Origin: a virus
IMG/VR virus record: IMGVR_UViG_3300044737_000024
Coordinates: 1-21,648 of that record
Strand: one strand, 5' to 3'
Length of the DNA: 21,648 nucleotides
The position numbers and the translations under genes were made by a program. Under the pieces are notes generated by a model. The model was not told where the DNA came from. It did not search any database and saw only the letters and a program-made list of their open reading frames with translations. This document shows positions 1 through 7,673 of the stretch, piece after piece. How positions within the stretch are numbered: the first letter of the stretch is position 1; each line of letters begins with the position of its first letter.

Positions 1-61
1 GGCCGAGCAGCTCGAACCGGCCCGTGAAGTAGCGGCCCGTCACCTGCGCTCAACGGGATGA
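1..61 (+). CDS. 3' end of an upstream gene, probably terminase small subunit (partial)
   Basis: Bases 2-61 are an open frame that runs in from the left edge and ends at TGA 59-61. The visible residues read AEQLEPAREVAARHLRSTG, a charged helical tail. Its stop overlaps the ATG of the large terminase gene (ATGA at 58-61), the coupling expected of a terS-terL pair. Only 19 residues are visible, so the assignment as small terminase comes from position alone. Any other gene upstream of terL would look the same here. Confidence 0.5.
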   Translation, partial: AEQLEPAREVAARHLRSTG

Positions 62-1485
62 CCAGCGACCCTCTGCTACTGGCCGCGCAACGTATCGACG
101 ACCGCAGAGAGCACGCGAAACGGACCGCCGCCTACCGGACCAACCCCACAGGGTGGGTGTCCGACCGGCTCGGCGAGCACGTGTGGTCGAAACAAACCGA
201 GATCATGCAAGCGGTGCTGGACTATCGCCGGGTCGCTGTCCGGTCCTGCCACGGTGTCGGTAAGAGCCATATCGCGGCACGGGTGGTCGCGTGGTGGTTG
301 ACGGTGCACGACCCGGGCGACGCGTTCGTGGTCACCACCGCCCCGACGTTCCCTCAGGTCCGGGCGATCCTGTGGCGGTACATCCGGCAAGCCCACCGCC
401 TGGGGGCGTTGCCCGGCCGGGTCAACCAGACCGAGTGGCACATCGACGGCGAGTTGGTGGGGTTCGGCCGGAAACCCGCTGACCACGATGTGGCGGCGTT
501 CCAGGGCATCCACGCGCGCCGTGTGCTGGTCGTGCTGGATGAGGCGTCCGGTATCCCCGATCAGCTGTGGACCGCGGCGGACGCGTTGACCACGAACGAC
601 GGGTGCCGGATCCTCGCGATCGGGAACCCGGACAACAACTCGACCCAGTTCGCGAAGGTCCACGCGGCGGGCAGCAGCTGGCACAAGATCGGGATCAGTG
701 CGTTCGACTCACCGAACTTCACCGGCGAAGAGGTGCCGCTGGCGCTGGCCGAGCAGTTGATTTCGCCGGCGTGGGCGGCGGAGAAGCTGGTGGACTGGGG
801 CGAAACGAACCCGGTCTACCGGTCGAAGGTGCTCGGTGAGTTCTCGCTCGACGACCCGGGCAAGGTGGTGTTGGCGTCGCATGTGGCGGCGTGTCGTGTC
901 CCGCGTGAGGAACCACCGACGGCGGCCGAGCTGCTGCCGGTCGAGCTGGGCGTGGATGTCGGTGGCGGCGGGGATGAGACCGTGATCCGGGAACGGCGGG
1001 GGCGGGTGGCCGGCCGGGAGTGGCGGGAACTGTCGGAGGACCCGGCGACGATCGCGCCGATGGTGGTCCGCGCGATCGCGGAAACGGGCGCCACCAGGGT
1101 GAAGATCGACGAGATCGGGGTGGGTCGGGGTCTCATCGGGGAGCTACGCAACCGGCGGGATGTGCGGGCGCAGATCGTGCCGGTGAACGTCGCGAACAAG
1201 TCGCGTGAGCCGGGCAAGTACAGCAACGTGCGTGCGGAGATGTGGTGGGAGGTAGGGCGTGAGCTGTCGCGGACGGGGGGTTGGGACCTGTCGGTGATGG
1301 AGAACGGGGACACCACGGCGGCCCAGCTGTTGGAGCCGGGGTGGGACACGGCCCCGGCGGGGGGCGCGATCAGGATCGAGTCCAAGGACGAGATCATCAA
1401 GCGGTTGAAGCGGTCGCCGGACAACGCCGACGCGTTGTTGATGGCGTTCTATGAGCCGCCGACTCCTCGGGTTCGGTTCATGTGA
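58..1485 (+). CDS. terL: Terminase large subunit (ATPase-nuclease)
   Basis: 475 aa, normal length for a phage large terminase, the motor that pumps DNA into the prohead through the portal and cuts the concatemer. The N-terminal ATPase shows a Walker A loop SCHGVGKS (residues 63-70), a Walker B strand RVLVVLDEAS with D161-E162, and a coupling-type motif AIGNPDN (187-193). The C-terminal RNase H-like nuclease shows acidic residues in the expected places: GVDVGGGGDET (D300), KIDEIGVG (D351) and SPDNADALLMA (D458). Nothing suggests damage. The ATG overlaps the stop of the upstream gene. The 3' end overlaps by 8 bases the end of the convergent minus-strand HTH gene, so the two genes read into each other. 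The ATPase and nuclease motifs are seen directly; packaging function follows from the family. Confidence 0.95.
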   Translation: MTSDPLLLAAQRIDDRREHAKRTAAYRTNPTGWVSDRLGEHVWSKQTEIMQAVLDYRRVAVRSCHGVGKSHIAARVVAWWLTVHDPGDAFVVTTAPTFPQVRAILWRYIRQAHRLGALPGRVNQTEWHIDGELVGFGRKPADHDVAAFQGIHARRVLVVLDEASGIPDQLWTAADALTTNDGCRILAIGNPDNNSTQFAKVHAAGSSWHKIGISAFDSPNFTGEEVPLALAEQLISPAWAAEKLVDWGETNPVYRSKVLGEFSLDDPGKVVLASHVAACRVPREEPPTAAELLPVELGVDVGGGGDETVIRERRGRVAGREWRELSEDPATIAPMVVRAIAETGATRVKIDEIGVGRGLIGELRNRRDVRAQIVPVNVANKSREPGKYSNVRAEMWWEVGRELSRTGGWDLSVMENGDTTAAQLLEPGWDTAPAGGAIRIESKDEIIKRLKRSPDNADALLMAFYEPPTPRVRFM

Positions 1486-1684
1486 CCTCTGGGCGGCGGC
1501 GGGTCTCTTCCCACGCGGCGACATCGTCGGCGGCGTAGAGCACGCGGCGGCCGATGCGGACACCGGTCGGGCCGGTCCCGACCTGCCGCCAGTAACGGAT
1601 AGTGCTCAACCGGGTGCGGAATCTTTCGGCCAACTCCGCCGACGTGTAGTACACAATTTCCGGGCCGGGCTCGTTAACGGTCAT
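1478..1684 (-). CDS. Excisionase-like small HTH DNA-binding protein (MerR/AlpA-like fold)
   Basis: 68 aa if it starts at ATG 1684-1682; the frame stays open further upstream to 1852, but that extension looks like random high-GC translation and would cross the intergenic region. The body has the winged-HTH pattern of excisionase/AlpA/HTH_17 proteins: YTSAELAERF (helix 1), LSTIRYWRQVG (recognition helix with an aromatic-Arg pair), GVRIGRRVLYAADDVAAWEE (wing and last helix). Such proteins bend DNA for excision or act as small repressors or activators. It is the only minus-strand gene in the window, converges on terL with an 8-base overlap, and is divergent from the gene at 1843. No clear Shine-Dalgarno precedes the ATG, so it may be leaderless. 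The fold is confident. Whether it is an excisionase or a regulator of the head operon is open. Confidence 0.8.
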   Translation of the reverse strand: MTVNEPGPEIVYYTSAELAERFRTRLSTIRYWRQVGTGPTGVRIGRRVLYAADDVAAWEETRRRPEVT

Positions 1685-1842
1685 AAACGAATAATGACGG
1701 ACACCAACGGCTATTACCAGCCCCACCGGACAGGTGCTCCGGTTACGGTGTGGCAACCGTGGTGACCTGCGGTTTATGGCTGTACCTTCGCGGATGTGAC
1801 CCCATGCGACCGTTTCGATAACTATGTCGAAACGAGGACGCC
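1685..1842. promoter_or_regulatory. Divergent intergenic region with dyad elements
   Basis: 158 bases between the divergent HTH gene (minus) and the small membrane protein gene (plus), noticeably AT-richer than its surroundings. It must hold the promoter of the HTH gene and may hold one for the head operon. It contains an imperfect 18-bp dyad at 1741-1758 (GGTTAC, 6 bases, GCAACC; one mismatch) and the perfect inverted repeat at 1811-1834. A TACCTT at 1783-1788 could be a plus-strand -10 element, but no well-spaced -35 is evident. Promoter assignment is inference from gene arrangement. Confidence 0.5.
1811..1834. promoter_or_regulatory. Perfect 8-8-8 inverted repeat, candidate operator or leader hairpin
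   Basis: CGTTTCGA (1811-1818) and TCGAAACG (1827-1834) are perfect reverse complements with an 8-base spacer. The right arm touches the GAGGA ribosome site (1834-1838) of the next gene. Arm length and spacing suit a dimeric HTH repressor or the HTH protein encoded alongside. As RNA, it would be a hairpin partly sequestering the ribosome site. It lacks a T-tract, so it is a poor intrinsic terminator. Confidence 0.5.
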
Positions 1843-2028
1843 ATGCGGTCACGACTAGCGCTCTTCGGCCGATGGTCCATTCGGGTGCGTACCGCCATTT
1901 TTACCCTCGGCGGATTCGGTGCGCTCACCGCCTCCGCCTGGACATGGGTCGGTATGCCCGCCGGGCTGGCCGTCGGTGGCGCGTCGCTGCTGATCATCGA
2001 AGCGCTGTCCGGTGGTGAGCGCTCATGA
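1843..2028 (+). CDS. Small two-helix membrane protein
   Basis: 61 aa. ATG 1843 follows a good ribosome site (GAGGA, 1834-1838). After an Arg-rich start there are two hydrophobic stretches, roughly residues 17-37 and 39-56, split by a Pro-Ala-Gly turn, giving a likely helical hairpin in the membrane with a short charged end (GGERS). Its stop overlaps the portal ATG (ATGA 2025-2028), so the two are translationally coupled. Similar tiny two-TM proteins sit just upstream of the portal gene in many actinophages; their role is not known. No catalytic motif is visible. Confidence 0.7.
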   Translation: MRSRLALFGRWSIRVRTAIFTLGGFGALTASAWTWVGMPAGLAVGGASLLIIEALSGGERS

Positions 2029-4388
2029 GATCCCCGCTCGGCGCCCTCGCCCGCGCCGTACGCAACCTGGGCCCCCCGCCCATGACGTCCAACCGTTCCG
2101 GTGGACGCGCCGTGGGCTTGTTCGGCTCACGCCGCGGTGAGGCGCCGCTGGCGATGATGGAGACCGTGTCCACGGTGTACGCCGTGGTGTCCCGGCTGGC
2201 CAACTCCACCGCCCGCAGCGACTGGACCCTGTACCGCACGGCCGCGTCCGGCCTGGACGACGACCGCGTCCCGGTCTCGTCACACGCCATGATCGACCTG
2301 CTCCGTAAGCCGAACCCGTTTTTCACCAGGTTCGAAATGATGGAGGTCGGGCAACAGCATCTCGAGCTGGCCGGGAAAACGTGCGTCGTGGTCGCCCGGT
2401 CCGGGCAGTACGGGCGCGGCACCCGCGCGGGAGACCTCCCGCTGGAACTGTGGCCGGTCCGCCCGGACAGGATCTTCCCCATCCCGGACGTGAAAAACTT
2501 TCAGTCCGGGTGGATGTACACGTCCCCGGACGGTGAGGAGATCCCGCTCGGGCTGGACGAGGTGCTGTCCATGCGCACCCCCGATCCGAAAGACCCGTAC
2601 GGGTGCCTCTCCCCGGTCCAGTCGCTGATGACGGACCTGGAATCCGCCCGCTACTCCGCGCAGTGGAACCGGAACTTTTTCATCAACGGCGCGCAGCCGG
2701 GCGGGATCGTCACCGTCGAGCAGCGGCTGTCGGACGACGAGTACGACGAGATGACCATGCGGTGGCGCGACCAGCACCAGGGCGTGGCGAACGCACACAG
2801 GGTCGCGATCCTGGAACGCGCCTCCTACACGGAAACAAAGATCACCCAGCGGGACATGCAGTTCGTCGAACTACGCAACGTGTCCCGGGACATGATCCGC
2901 GAAGCGTGGCAAATCCCGAAGTTCGCGCTCGGCGACATCGACGACGTCAACCGGGCCACCGCCGACGCGTCCGCGGACTGGTTCGGTCGGGAGCTGACCT
3001 CCCCCCGGCTCGACCGGTGGAAAGAACTGATCAACGTCCAGCTGCTGCCGATGTACGGGGCGACCACCCGCGGCCTGGAGTGGGACTACGCGCCGGTGGT
3101 GTCGAAGGACCAGACGGCGGAGAACGAGGACCTGGCGGCGCGGGTGGCGATCGCGCAGGGCCTCTACGACCTGGGCGTGGACTGGGCGGACGCGTTGAAG
3201 ACCGCCGGTCTGCCGCCGATGGTCCAGCGGATCGAGATCACCGCCCCAGCCCCGGACACCACCACGGATCCTCAGGATGACGCTGACCGGGTGCTGGTCG
3301 AGGCCCTGCAGAAGATGTATCTGGCGGTCGGACCGATCCTCAGTACTGAGGAGGCTCGGGAGATCGCGAACCGGTTCGGCGCGGGCCTGGACCCCAGCGT
3401 GGATCCGTCACCCGACCCGCCACCAGCCGTACCGGCCGAGCCGGTGGCGCCGGTGGGCGGGCAGCAGCCACCCGGTGTCCCGGCGACCGAGGGTGCAGTG
3501 ACCGACCCAGGCGCGCCGCCGCCCGCACCGGAGAACATATCGGCCCAGCTGGCGCGGCGCGTGACCGAGCTGCTCGACCTGGCCCGGGGCCGGCCCCGTA
3601 ACGACACCGACCCCCCAGACGACCCGGGCGCCGCTGAGTCGGTGGACCTGCAACCGGTCCAGGACGACTGGGAAACCGCGCTCGACGCGTTGCTGACCGT
3701 GTGGGCCGCGGCCGTGGTGGCCGAGTGGATCTCGGACCTGGCCGAGCAGATCGCGCACGTGCTGCGCTCCGGGGTGCTGACCGGGCTCGCGGACCTCAGC
3801 CTGGCCACCGACACCGCGATCAACCGGGTCATGAACGCGATGCACAACCTGGCCGACAAGGCCGCCCACCGGGTGGTCGAGGAGGCCGCGGCCCAGGACG
3901 TCGAGGTGAAGGCCGCGGCACCCCCGAAGGAAGCGTTCCGGGACCGGGCCACGGTGACGGTGGATCTGCTGGCGGATGGGTTGAAGATCTCCGCCGGGCG
4001 GGAAGCGGCCCGGCGGGCCGGGCCGGGCGCGGATCCGGATGAGGTTGCCGGTCAGGTCCGTGAGCATCTCGAGGGCCTCACTGACGCTGAGCCGGCGAAG
4101 CAGCTCGGCGCGGCGTTGACGGGGGCGCAGAACACGGGTCGGGTGGAGACGTTGCGGCGGGCACCGTCGGGCGCGATCTACGCCAGCGAAGTGTTGGACA
4201 CCAACACGTGCGCGCCGTGCCGTGCGATCCATGGCCGGTGGATCTGCAACACCGATGACCAGGCGCCGCTGTACAAGCTGTATCCGGTGGGGGGCTATGT
4301 GGACTGTCTGGGTCGGGAGCGGTGTCGGGGCACTTTTGTGGGCGTGTGGCGGCCTAAGACTGTGGGTGGGGATGGTGAGGATCAATGA
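2025..4388 (+). CDS. Portal protein fused to a MuF-like capsid morphogenesis domain
   Basis: 787 aa, about twice a normal portal. Residues 1-400 are the portal, which forms the dodecameric ring at the DNA entry vertex: ETVSTVYAVVSRLANSTARS near 46-65, FFINGAQPGGIV (218-229), MIREAWQIPKFALGD (290-304) and the ending typical of the family, GLYDLGVDWADALKTAGLPP (379-398). A Pro-rich linker follows (about 459-503). The C-terminal part (about 545-787) is helical and ends in a MuF-type motif: DTNTCAPCRAIHGRW (C729, C732), then C741 and the pair VDCLGRERCRGTF (C761, C767), in place of the usual HP-CRC ending. MuF domains act in prohead assembly and may enter the capsid. The ATG overlaps the upstream stop. 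The portal call is strong. The MuF call rests on the Cys pattern and position. Confidence 0.9.
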   Translation: MRSPLGALARAVRNLGPPPMTSNRSGGRAVGLFGSRRGEAPLAMMETVSTVYAVVSRLANSTARSDWTLYRTAASGLDDDRVPVSSHAMIDLLRKPNPFFTRFEMMEVGQQHLELAGKTCVVVARSGQYGRGTRAGDLPLELWPVRPDRIFPIPDVKNFQSGWMYTSPDGEEIPLGLDEVLSMRTPDPKDPYGCLSPVQSLMTDLESARYSAQWNRNFFINGAQPGGIVTVEQRLSDDEYDEMTMRWRDQHQGVANAHRVAILERASYTETKITQRDMQFVELRNVSRDMIREAWQIPKFALGDIDDVNRATADASADWFGRELTSPRLDRWKELINVQLLPMYGATTRGLEWDYAPVVSKDQTAENEDLAARVAIAQGLYDLGVDWADALKTAGLPPMVQRIEITAPAPDTTTDPQDDADRVLVEALQKMYLAVGPILSTEEAREIANRFGAGLDPSVDPSPDPPPAVPAEPVAPVGGQQPPGVPATEGAVTDPGAPPPAPENISAQLARRVTELLDLARGRPRNDTDPPDDPGAAESVDLQPVQDDWETALDALLTVWAAAVVAEWISDLAEQIAHVLRSGVLTGLADLSLATDTAINRVMNAMHNLADKAAHRVVEEAAAQDVEVKAAAPPKEAFRDRATVTVDLLADGLKISAGREAARRAGPGADPDEVAGQVREHLEGLTDAEPAKQLGAALTGAQNTGRVETLRRAPSGAIYASEVLDTNTCAPCRAIHGRWICNTDDQAPLYKLYPVGGYVDCLGRERCRGTFVGVWRPKTVGGDGEDQ

Positions 4389-5284
4389 GTTTGGATCAGC
4401 GGGTGTGGAAGCTGTTGCGCGCCAGGGATTCCCGGCCGCGTCCGACAGCGTTCCAACCCTCCAACCTGTCCATTGTGGACTACGATGGTGGCCCGTCCGA
4501 GCTGCTGCTCTATATGGAAATCGGATACTGGGGGATCACCGCCCAGGACGTCGCCGACCAACTCCAGGGCCGCCGTGGCGACCTGCACGTACGCATCAAC
4601 TCCCCCGGCGGGGACGTGTTCGACGGGTACGCCATCTACAACATGCTGGCCAAGTACGACGGGGCGGTGACCGTCACCGTCGAGGGCCTCGCCGCGTCGG
4701 CCGCGTCGTTCATCGCCATGGCCGGCGACACAGTCGAAATGTGCCTGGCGTCCCAGATGATGATCCACGACGCGTCCGGGGTTTGCATGGGCGACGCGGC
4801 CGAGATGCGCGAGTGGGCCGATGTGCTCGACAGCATCTCCGACACGATCGCCACGGTGTACGCCGAACGCGGCGGCAGTGACGCCGGCGAGTGGCGCGCG
4901 ATCATGCAGGCCGAGAGGTGGTACAGCCCGCAGCAGGCGGTGGACGCGGGCCTGGCGGACACGATCGTGTCCCCGAACCGGGTGACCACACCACCGCCTG
5001 TCGAACCGGACGGCACCGGCCCCGATGAGACCGGTCCGAGCATGGTGGTCCTACCGGCCGTCGCCGTCGCCGCCGCCGTCGCGACCGAACCCGAACCTGT
5101 GGTCGAGTCGGAGCCCGTGCTCGAGCAGGAACCAGCCACCCCCACCGCCACCGACAGCACCACTGCCGGTGACACGTCACCCACCCCCGACACGTGGACC
5201 ACCATGCTCGCCCGCCTACTCCAACCCGCACCGTCCACGGTGGACGCTCTGCTGAAAGCACTGCTAGAGAAAGGAAAAGTGTGA
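4385..5284 (+). CDS. ClpP-like prohead maturation protease with long C-terminal tail
   Basis: 299 aa. ATG 4385 overlaps the portal stop (ATGA 4385-4388). Residues about 25-195 have the ClpP/S14 fold: INSPGGDVFDG (71-81, oxyanion region), nucleophile S105 in GLAASAASFIA, and H128 in MMIHDAS, followed by RWYSPQQAVDAGLAD (178-192). The third catalytic residue is not obvious: at the usual ClpP Asp position I see Ile, so the acid must lie elsewhere, as in other phage members. Residues about 200-275 form an acidic Pro/Glu/Thr-rich segment, ending in a short amphipathic helix (LLARLLQPAPSTVDALLKALLEK). Such a tail could act as a scaffold or as a cleavable tether. The product is expected to trim the capsid N-terminal delta region. 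The last bases (TGATG) overlap the capsid gene. Confidence 0.9.
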   Translation: MSLDQRVWKLLRARDSRPRPTAFQPSNLSIVDYDGGPSELLLYMEIGYWGITAQDVADQLQGRRGDLHVRINSPGGDVFDGYAIYNMLAKYDGAVTVTVEGLAASAASFIAMAGDTVEMCLASQMMIHDASGVCMGDAAEMREWADVLDSISDTIATVYAERGGSDAGEWRAIMQAERWYSPQQAVDAGLADTIVSPNRVTTPPPVEPDGTGPDETGPSMVVLPAVAVAAAVATEPEPVVESEPVLEQEPATPTATDSTTAGDTSPTPDTWTTMLARLLQPAPSTVDALLKALLEKGKV

Positions 5285-6681
5285 TGACGCGGACGCTCAT
5301 TCCACCGAAGAACGTGCATATCCCCAAGAACAGCGACGAGCTAGCCGAGATGCTCGGCGACCCCGGCAAGCTGGAACCGATCGTCACCAACGCGGAAGCG
5401 CTGGCCGGGTTCATCGACGCGTACGCCCAGCAGCAGCAGGGCGAAGGCACCGACCTACACCGCATGGTCGAAGCCGAAACCCAGAAGCAGTTGGCCGACT
5501 ACCTGCGTGAGAAGGACGTCGACGGCGACAACAGCGACCGGGTCAAGCGTCTGAACCTCTCCCCGCAGGGCAAGGGCGGCGGCCGCGCGTCGATGCTCAC
5601 GTCCTACGGTCAGGGCGCACGGCACAACCAGTACGCCCCGGGCGCGGTCCTCGACGCCGAGTTCCGGACCGCGGTGGACTACCTGGAAACGATCTGGCAC
5701 CTGAACGAGGCGCCCGCGGCGCTGGCCAAGCGGTCGGCCATCCGCAACGCCGCCGGCTCGGTGTCCCCCGCTGACGGCGGGTTCCTGGTTCCGGAGACCC
5801 TGCGCAGCCAGCTACTGGAAATCGCGCTTGAGGTGGCGGTGGTCCGGTCGCGTGCCACGGTCGTGCCGATGGACTCCGCGCGGGTCCCGTTCCCGATGAT
5901 CGACGTCACCAGCAACGCGTCGTCGCTGTACGGCGGGATGATCGCCTACTGGGGTGAGGAGTCCGCCGCGCTGGTCGACGCGTCCCCGAAGTTCGGGCGG
6001 GTCGAGCTGGACGCGAAGAAACTCACCGGCCTGAGCGTGGTGCCGAACGAGCTGTTGCAGGACAGCATCGTCTCGTTCTCGGCGTTGATCGAACGCCTGT
6101 GGCCGTTGACGTTGGCGTTCGAAGAGGACGCGAAGTTCATGGGCGGCACCGGTGTGGGTGAGCCACTCGGGTTCCTCGGTGCCGCGAACACAGCCTCGAT
6201 CGCCGTGGCAGCTGAGGCCGGGCAAGGCGCGGACACGATCCTGTACGAGAACATCGTGAAGATGTACGCGCGGATGCTGCCGTCCAGCCTGAACAAGGGG
6301 GTCTGGTTGATCTCGCCGGACACGATCCCCGAGCTGTACACCATGGCCCTGTCCGTCGGTACGGGCGGCAACAGCGTGTTCGTCGCGAACGCGGCGGGCC
6401 CGGGTCCGCAGACCCTGTTCGGGCGTCCGATCGTGATCACCGAGAAGGCCAGCAAGATCGGTGACCTGGGCGACATCAACTTTGTTGACCTCTCGTACTA
6501 CCTGGTCGGTGACCGGCAGTCCATGTCCGCCTCCAGCTCGACGGACTGGAAGTTCGGAAACGACCAGACGGCTTTCCGGATCATTCAGCGGGTCGACGGG
6601 CGGCCGTGGATCCAGTCCGCGGTTACCCCGAAGAACGGCGGCAACACCCTGTCCCCGTTCGTGTCGCTGGCTGCCCGCTAG
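5284..6681 (+). CDS. Major capsid protein, HK97 fold
   Basis: 465 aa from ATG 5284. The frame is open from 5194, but the AAAGGA ribosome site at 5270-5275 and TGATG coupling to the protease gene fix this start. Residues 1 to about 110 are a charged, helical N-terminal region of the delta-domain type, probably removed by the upstream protease. A GSVSPADGGFLVP motif (158-170) opens the HK97 core. Family hallmarks are ESAALVDASPKFGRVELDAKKL (E-loop/P-domain region, about 226-247) and the segment FEEDAKFMGGTGVGEPLGFL (279-298), which is diagnostic of HK97-type capsids. The C-terminus (FRIIQRVDGRPWIQSAVTPKN) is the A-domain end. The longest gap so far, with a strong hairpin, follows, as expected after the most highly expressed head gene. 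Confidence 0.95.
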   Translation: MTRTLIPPKNVHIPKNSDELAEMLGDPGKLEPIVTNAEALAGFIDAYAQQQQGEGTDLHRMVEAETQKQLADYLREKDVDGDNSDRVKRLNLSPQGKGGGRASMLTSYGQGARHNQYAPGAVLDAEFRTAVDYLETIWHLNEAPAALAKRSAIRNAAGSVSPADGGFLVPETLRSQLLEIALEVAVVRSRATVVPMDSARVPFPMIDVTSNASSLYGGMIAYWGEESAALVDASPKFGRVELDAKKLTGLSVVPNELLQDSIVSFSALIERLWPLTLAFEEDAKFMGGTGVGEPLGFLGAANTASIAVAAEAGQGADTILYENIVKMYARMLPSSLNKGVWLISPDTIPELYTMALSVGTGGNSVFVANAAGPGPQTLFGRPIVITEKASKIGDLGDINFVDLSYYLVGDRQSMSASSSTDWKFGNDQTAFRIIQRVDGRPWIQSAVTPKNGGNTLSPFVSLAAR

Positions 6682-6687
6682 TAGCTG

Positions 6688-6719
6688 GCCGCCGCCGGCA
6701 TTCACCCCCCGGCGGCGGC
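6688..6719 (+). terminator. Strong hairpin after the capsid gene
   Basis: GCCGCCGCCGG (6688-6698) pairs perfectly over 11 bp with CCGGCGGCGGC (6709-6719) around a 10-base loop. It starts seven bases after the capsid stop codon. There is no T-tract, common for actinobacterial hairpins, so it could be a partial terminator, an mRNA 3'-end stabiliser that raises capsid over downstream products, or both. Confidence 0.65.
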
Positions 6720-6781
6720 TCTACCCGGGCCGGCAGTGTCGCCCCGGCAACGGAACACCTAGACAGGGAAGGAAAAACCTG

Positions 6782-7219
6782 ATGGCACAGAAGGCATTGG
6801 GCCGGCTGTTCAACACCACCCCCGCCGCGGACGGGAAGTGGATCAACGTGAAGGACGCGGGTGGGATCGCGTTCTCGTGCTACCTGGCCGCGGCGGCCGG
6901 GGACACGTACACGCTGCAAGAGGCGAAGGACGCGGCCGGTACGGGCGCGCAGAACCTGGCGTGCATCACGGAGTACCACACCAACACCGGCGATGGCAGC
7001 GACGTGTGGACGCGTCGTACGCAGGCGGCGGCGGCGACCGTGGTCACGGCGGCGGCGGCGACTCAGAACGCCATGGTCGTCGAGGTCGAGGGCACCCAAC
7101 TCAGCGACACGTTCAAGTTCGTGAAGCTCACGTCCACGGGTGCGGGTGCGGTGACCGCGCTCACGCGGGACCTGATGGTTCAGCGTGCCCCGGCGAACCT
7201 GCCCGCGATGGGGGTCTGA
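6782..7219 (+). CDS. Small head protein, possible capsid decoration protein
   Basis: 145 aa from ATG 6782, chosen because GGGAAGG (6766-6772) lies 9 bases upstream; the frame is open much further left, through the capsid gene and its hairpin, but has no other ribosome site. The protein is Ala/Thr-rich with predicted beta strands and no membrane segment or catalytic motif; it has two isolated Cys (about residues 33 and 60). Strong ribosome site, position directly after the capsid gene, and size all suit a decoration or cement protein. I do not recognise the family from sequence, so the function is inferred from position. Confidence 0.75.
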   Translation: MAQKALGRLFNTTPAADGKWINVKDAGGIAFSCYLAAAAGDTYTLQEAKDAAGTGAQNLACITEYHTNTGDGSDVWTRRTQAAAATVVTAAAATQNAMVVEVEGTQLSDTFKFVKLTSTGAGAVTALTRDLMVQRAPANLPAMGV

Positions 7220-7221
7220 CC

Positions 7222-7671
7222 ATGTCCGTGTTGATCCAGGGCGACCAGCTCCGCACTGTCGTGCTCGGCAACCGGGTGGAGAAGTCCACCGGCACGCTCG
7301 CCGCTACCACGATCCCCCTTTTCACCATCGCGGGTGGGTTGGTGGCGGTCACGTCGCTGAGTGGCCGGGTCACGACCGCGGTCACCGTCGCCAACTCCTA
7401 CAAGTTGCAGCACAACCCCACCGCCGGGACCACTGTGGACCTGTGCGCGGCGACGGACATCGGCACCACCGACACCGTGCTCGGGGAGATCCTCGTGGTG
7501 TCCGGCGTGAAGGCCACGGGTCTCGTGGTCGGCGCCGCACCGCGTGTGGTGTCCGCCGTGGTCATGGACACCGGGCAGATCGAGTCCGTGTCCGCCGGTA
7601 CGGACGGCGTCATCCTCTGGTCCCTGACCTATGTGCCGTTGGACAACGGCGCGTCGATCGTGGCGGCCTGA
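7222..7671 (+). CDS. Small beta-rich head-associated protein, unknown function
   Basis: 149 aa. ATG 7222 is two bases past the upstream stop; the ribosome site is weak (GGGGG 7210-7214), suggesting coupled translation. The sequence is an almost continuous series of Val/Thr/Gly-rich beta strands, for example LFTIAGGLVAVTSLSGRVTT and TGLVVGAAPRVVSAVVMDTG, consistent with a small beta-barrel or sandwich. Proteins of this look follow the capsid gene in actinophages. It could decorate the head or form a head-vertex fibre. No motif gives a firm assignment. Confidence 0.75.
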   Translation: MSVLIQGDQLRTVVLGNRVEKSTGTLAATTIPLFTIAGGLVAVTSLSGRVTTAVTVANSYKLQHNPTAGTTVDLCAATDIGTTDTVLGEILVVSGVKATGLVVGAAPRVVSAVVMDTGQIESVSAGTDGVILWSLTYVPLDNGASIVAA

Positions 7672-7673
7672 CC

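Noticed and set aside
1685-1852. N-terminal extension of the excisionase-like protein to 124 aa
   Set aside because: The 56 extra residues do not look like a domain, run through the dyad elements, and would overlap the start of the divergent gene at 1843.
3408-4385. 325-codon minus-strand open frame opposite the MuF-like domain
   Set aside because: Low-complexity Arg/Gly/His-rich translation mirrored from the portal-MuF gene; no start signal or motif.
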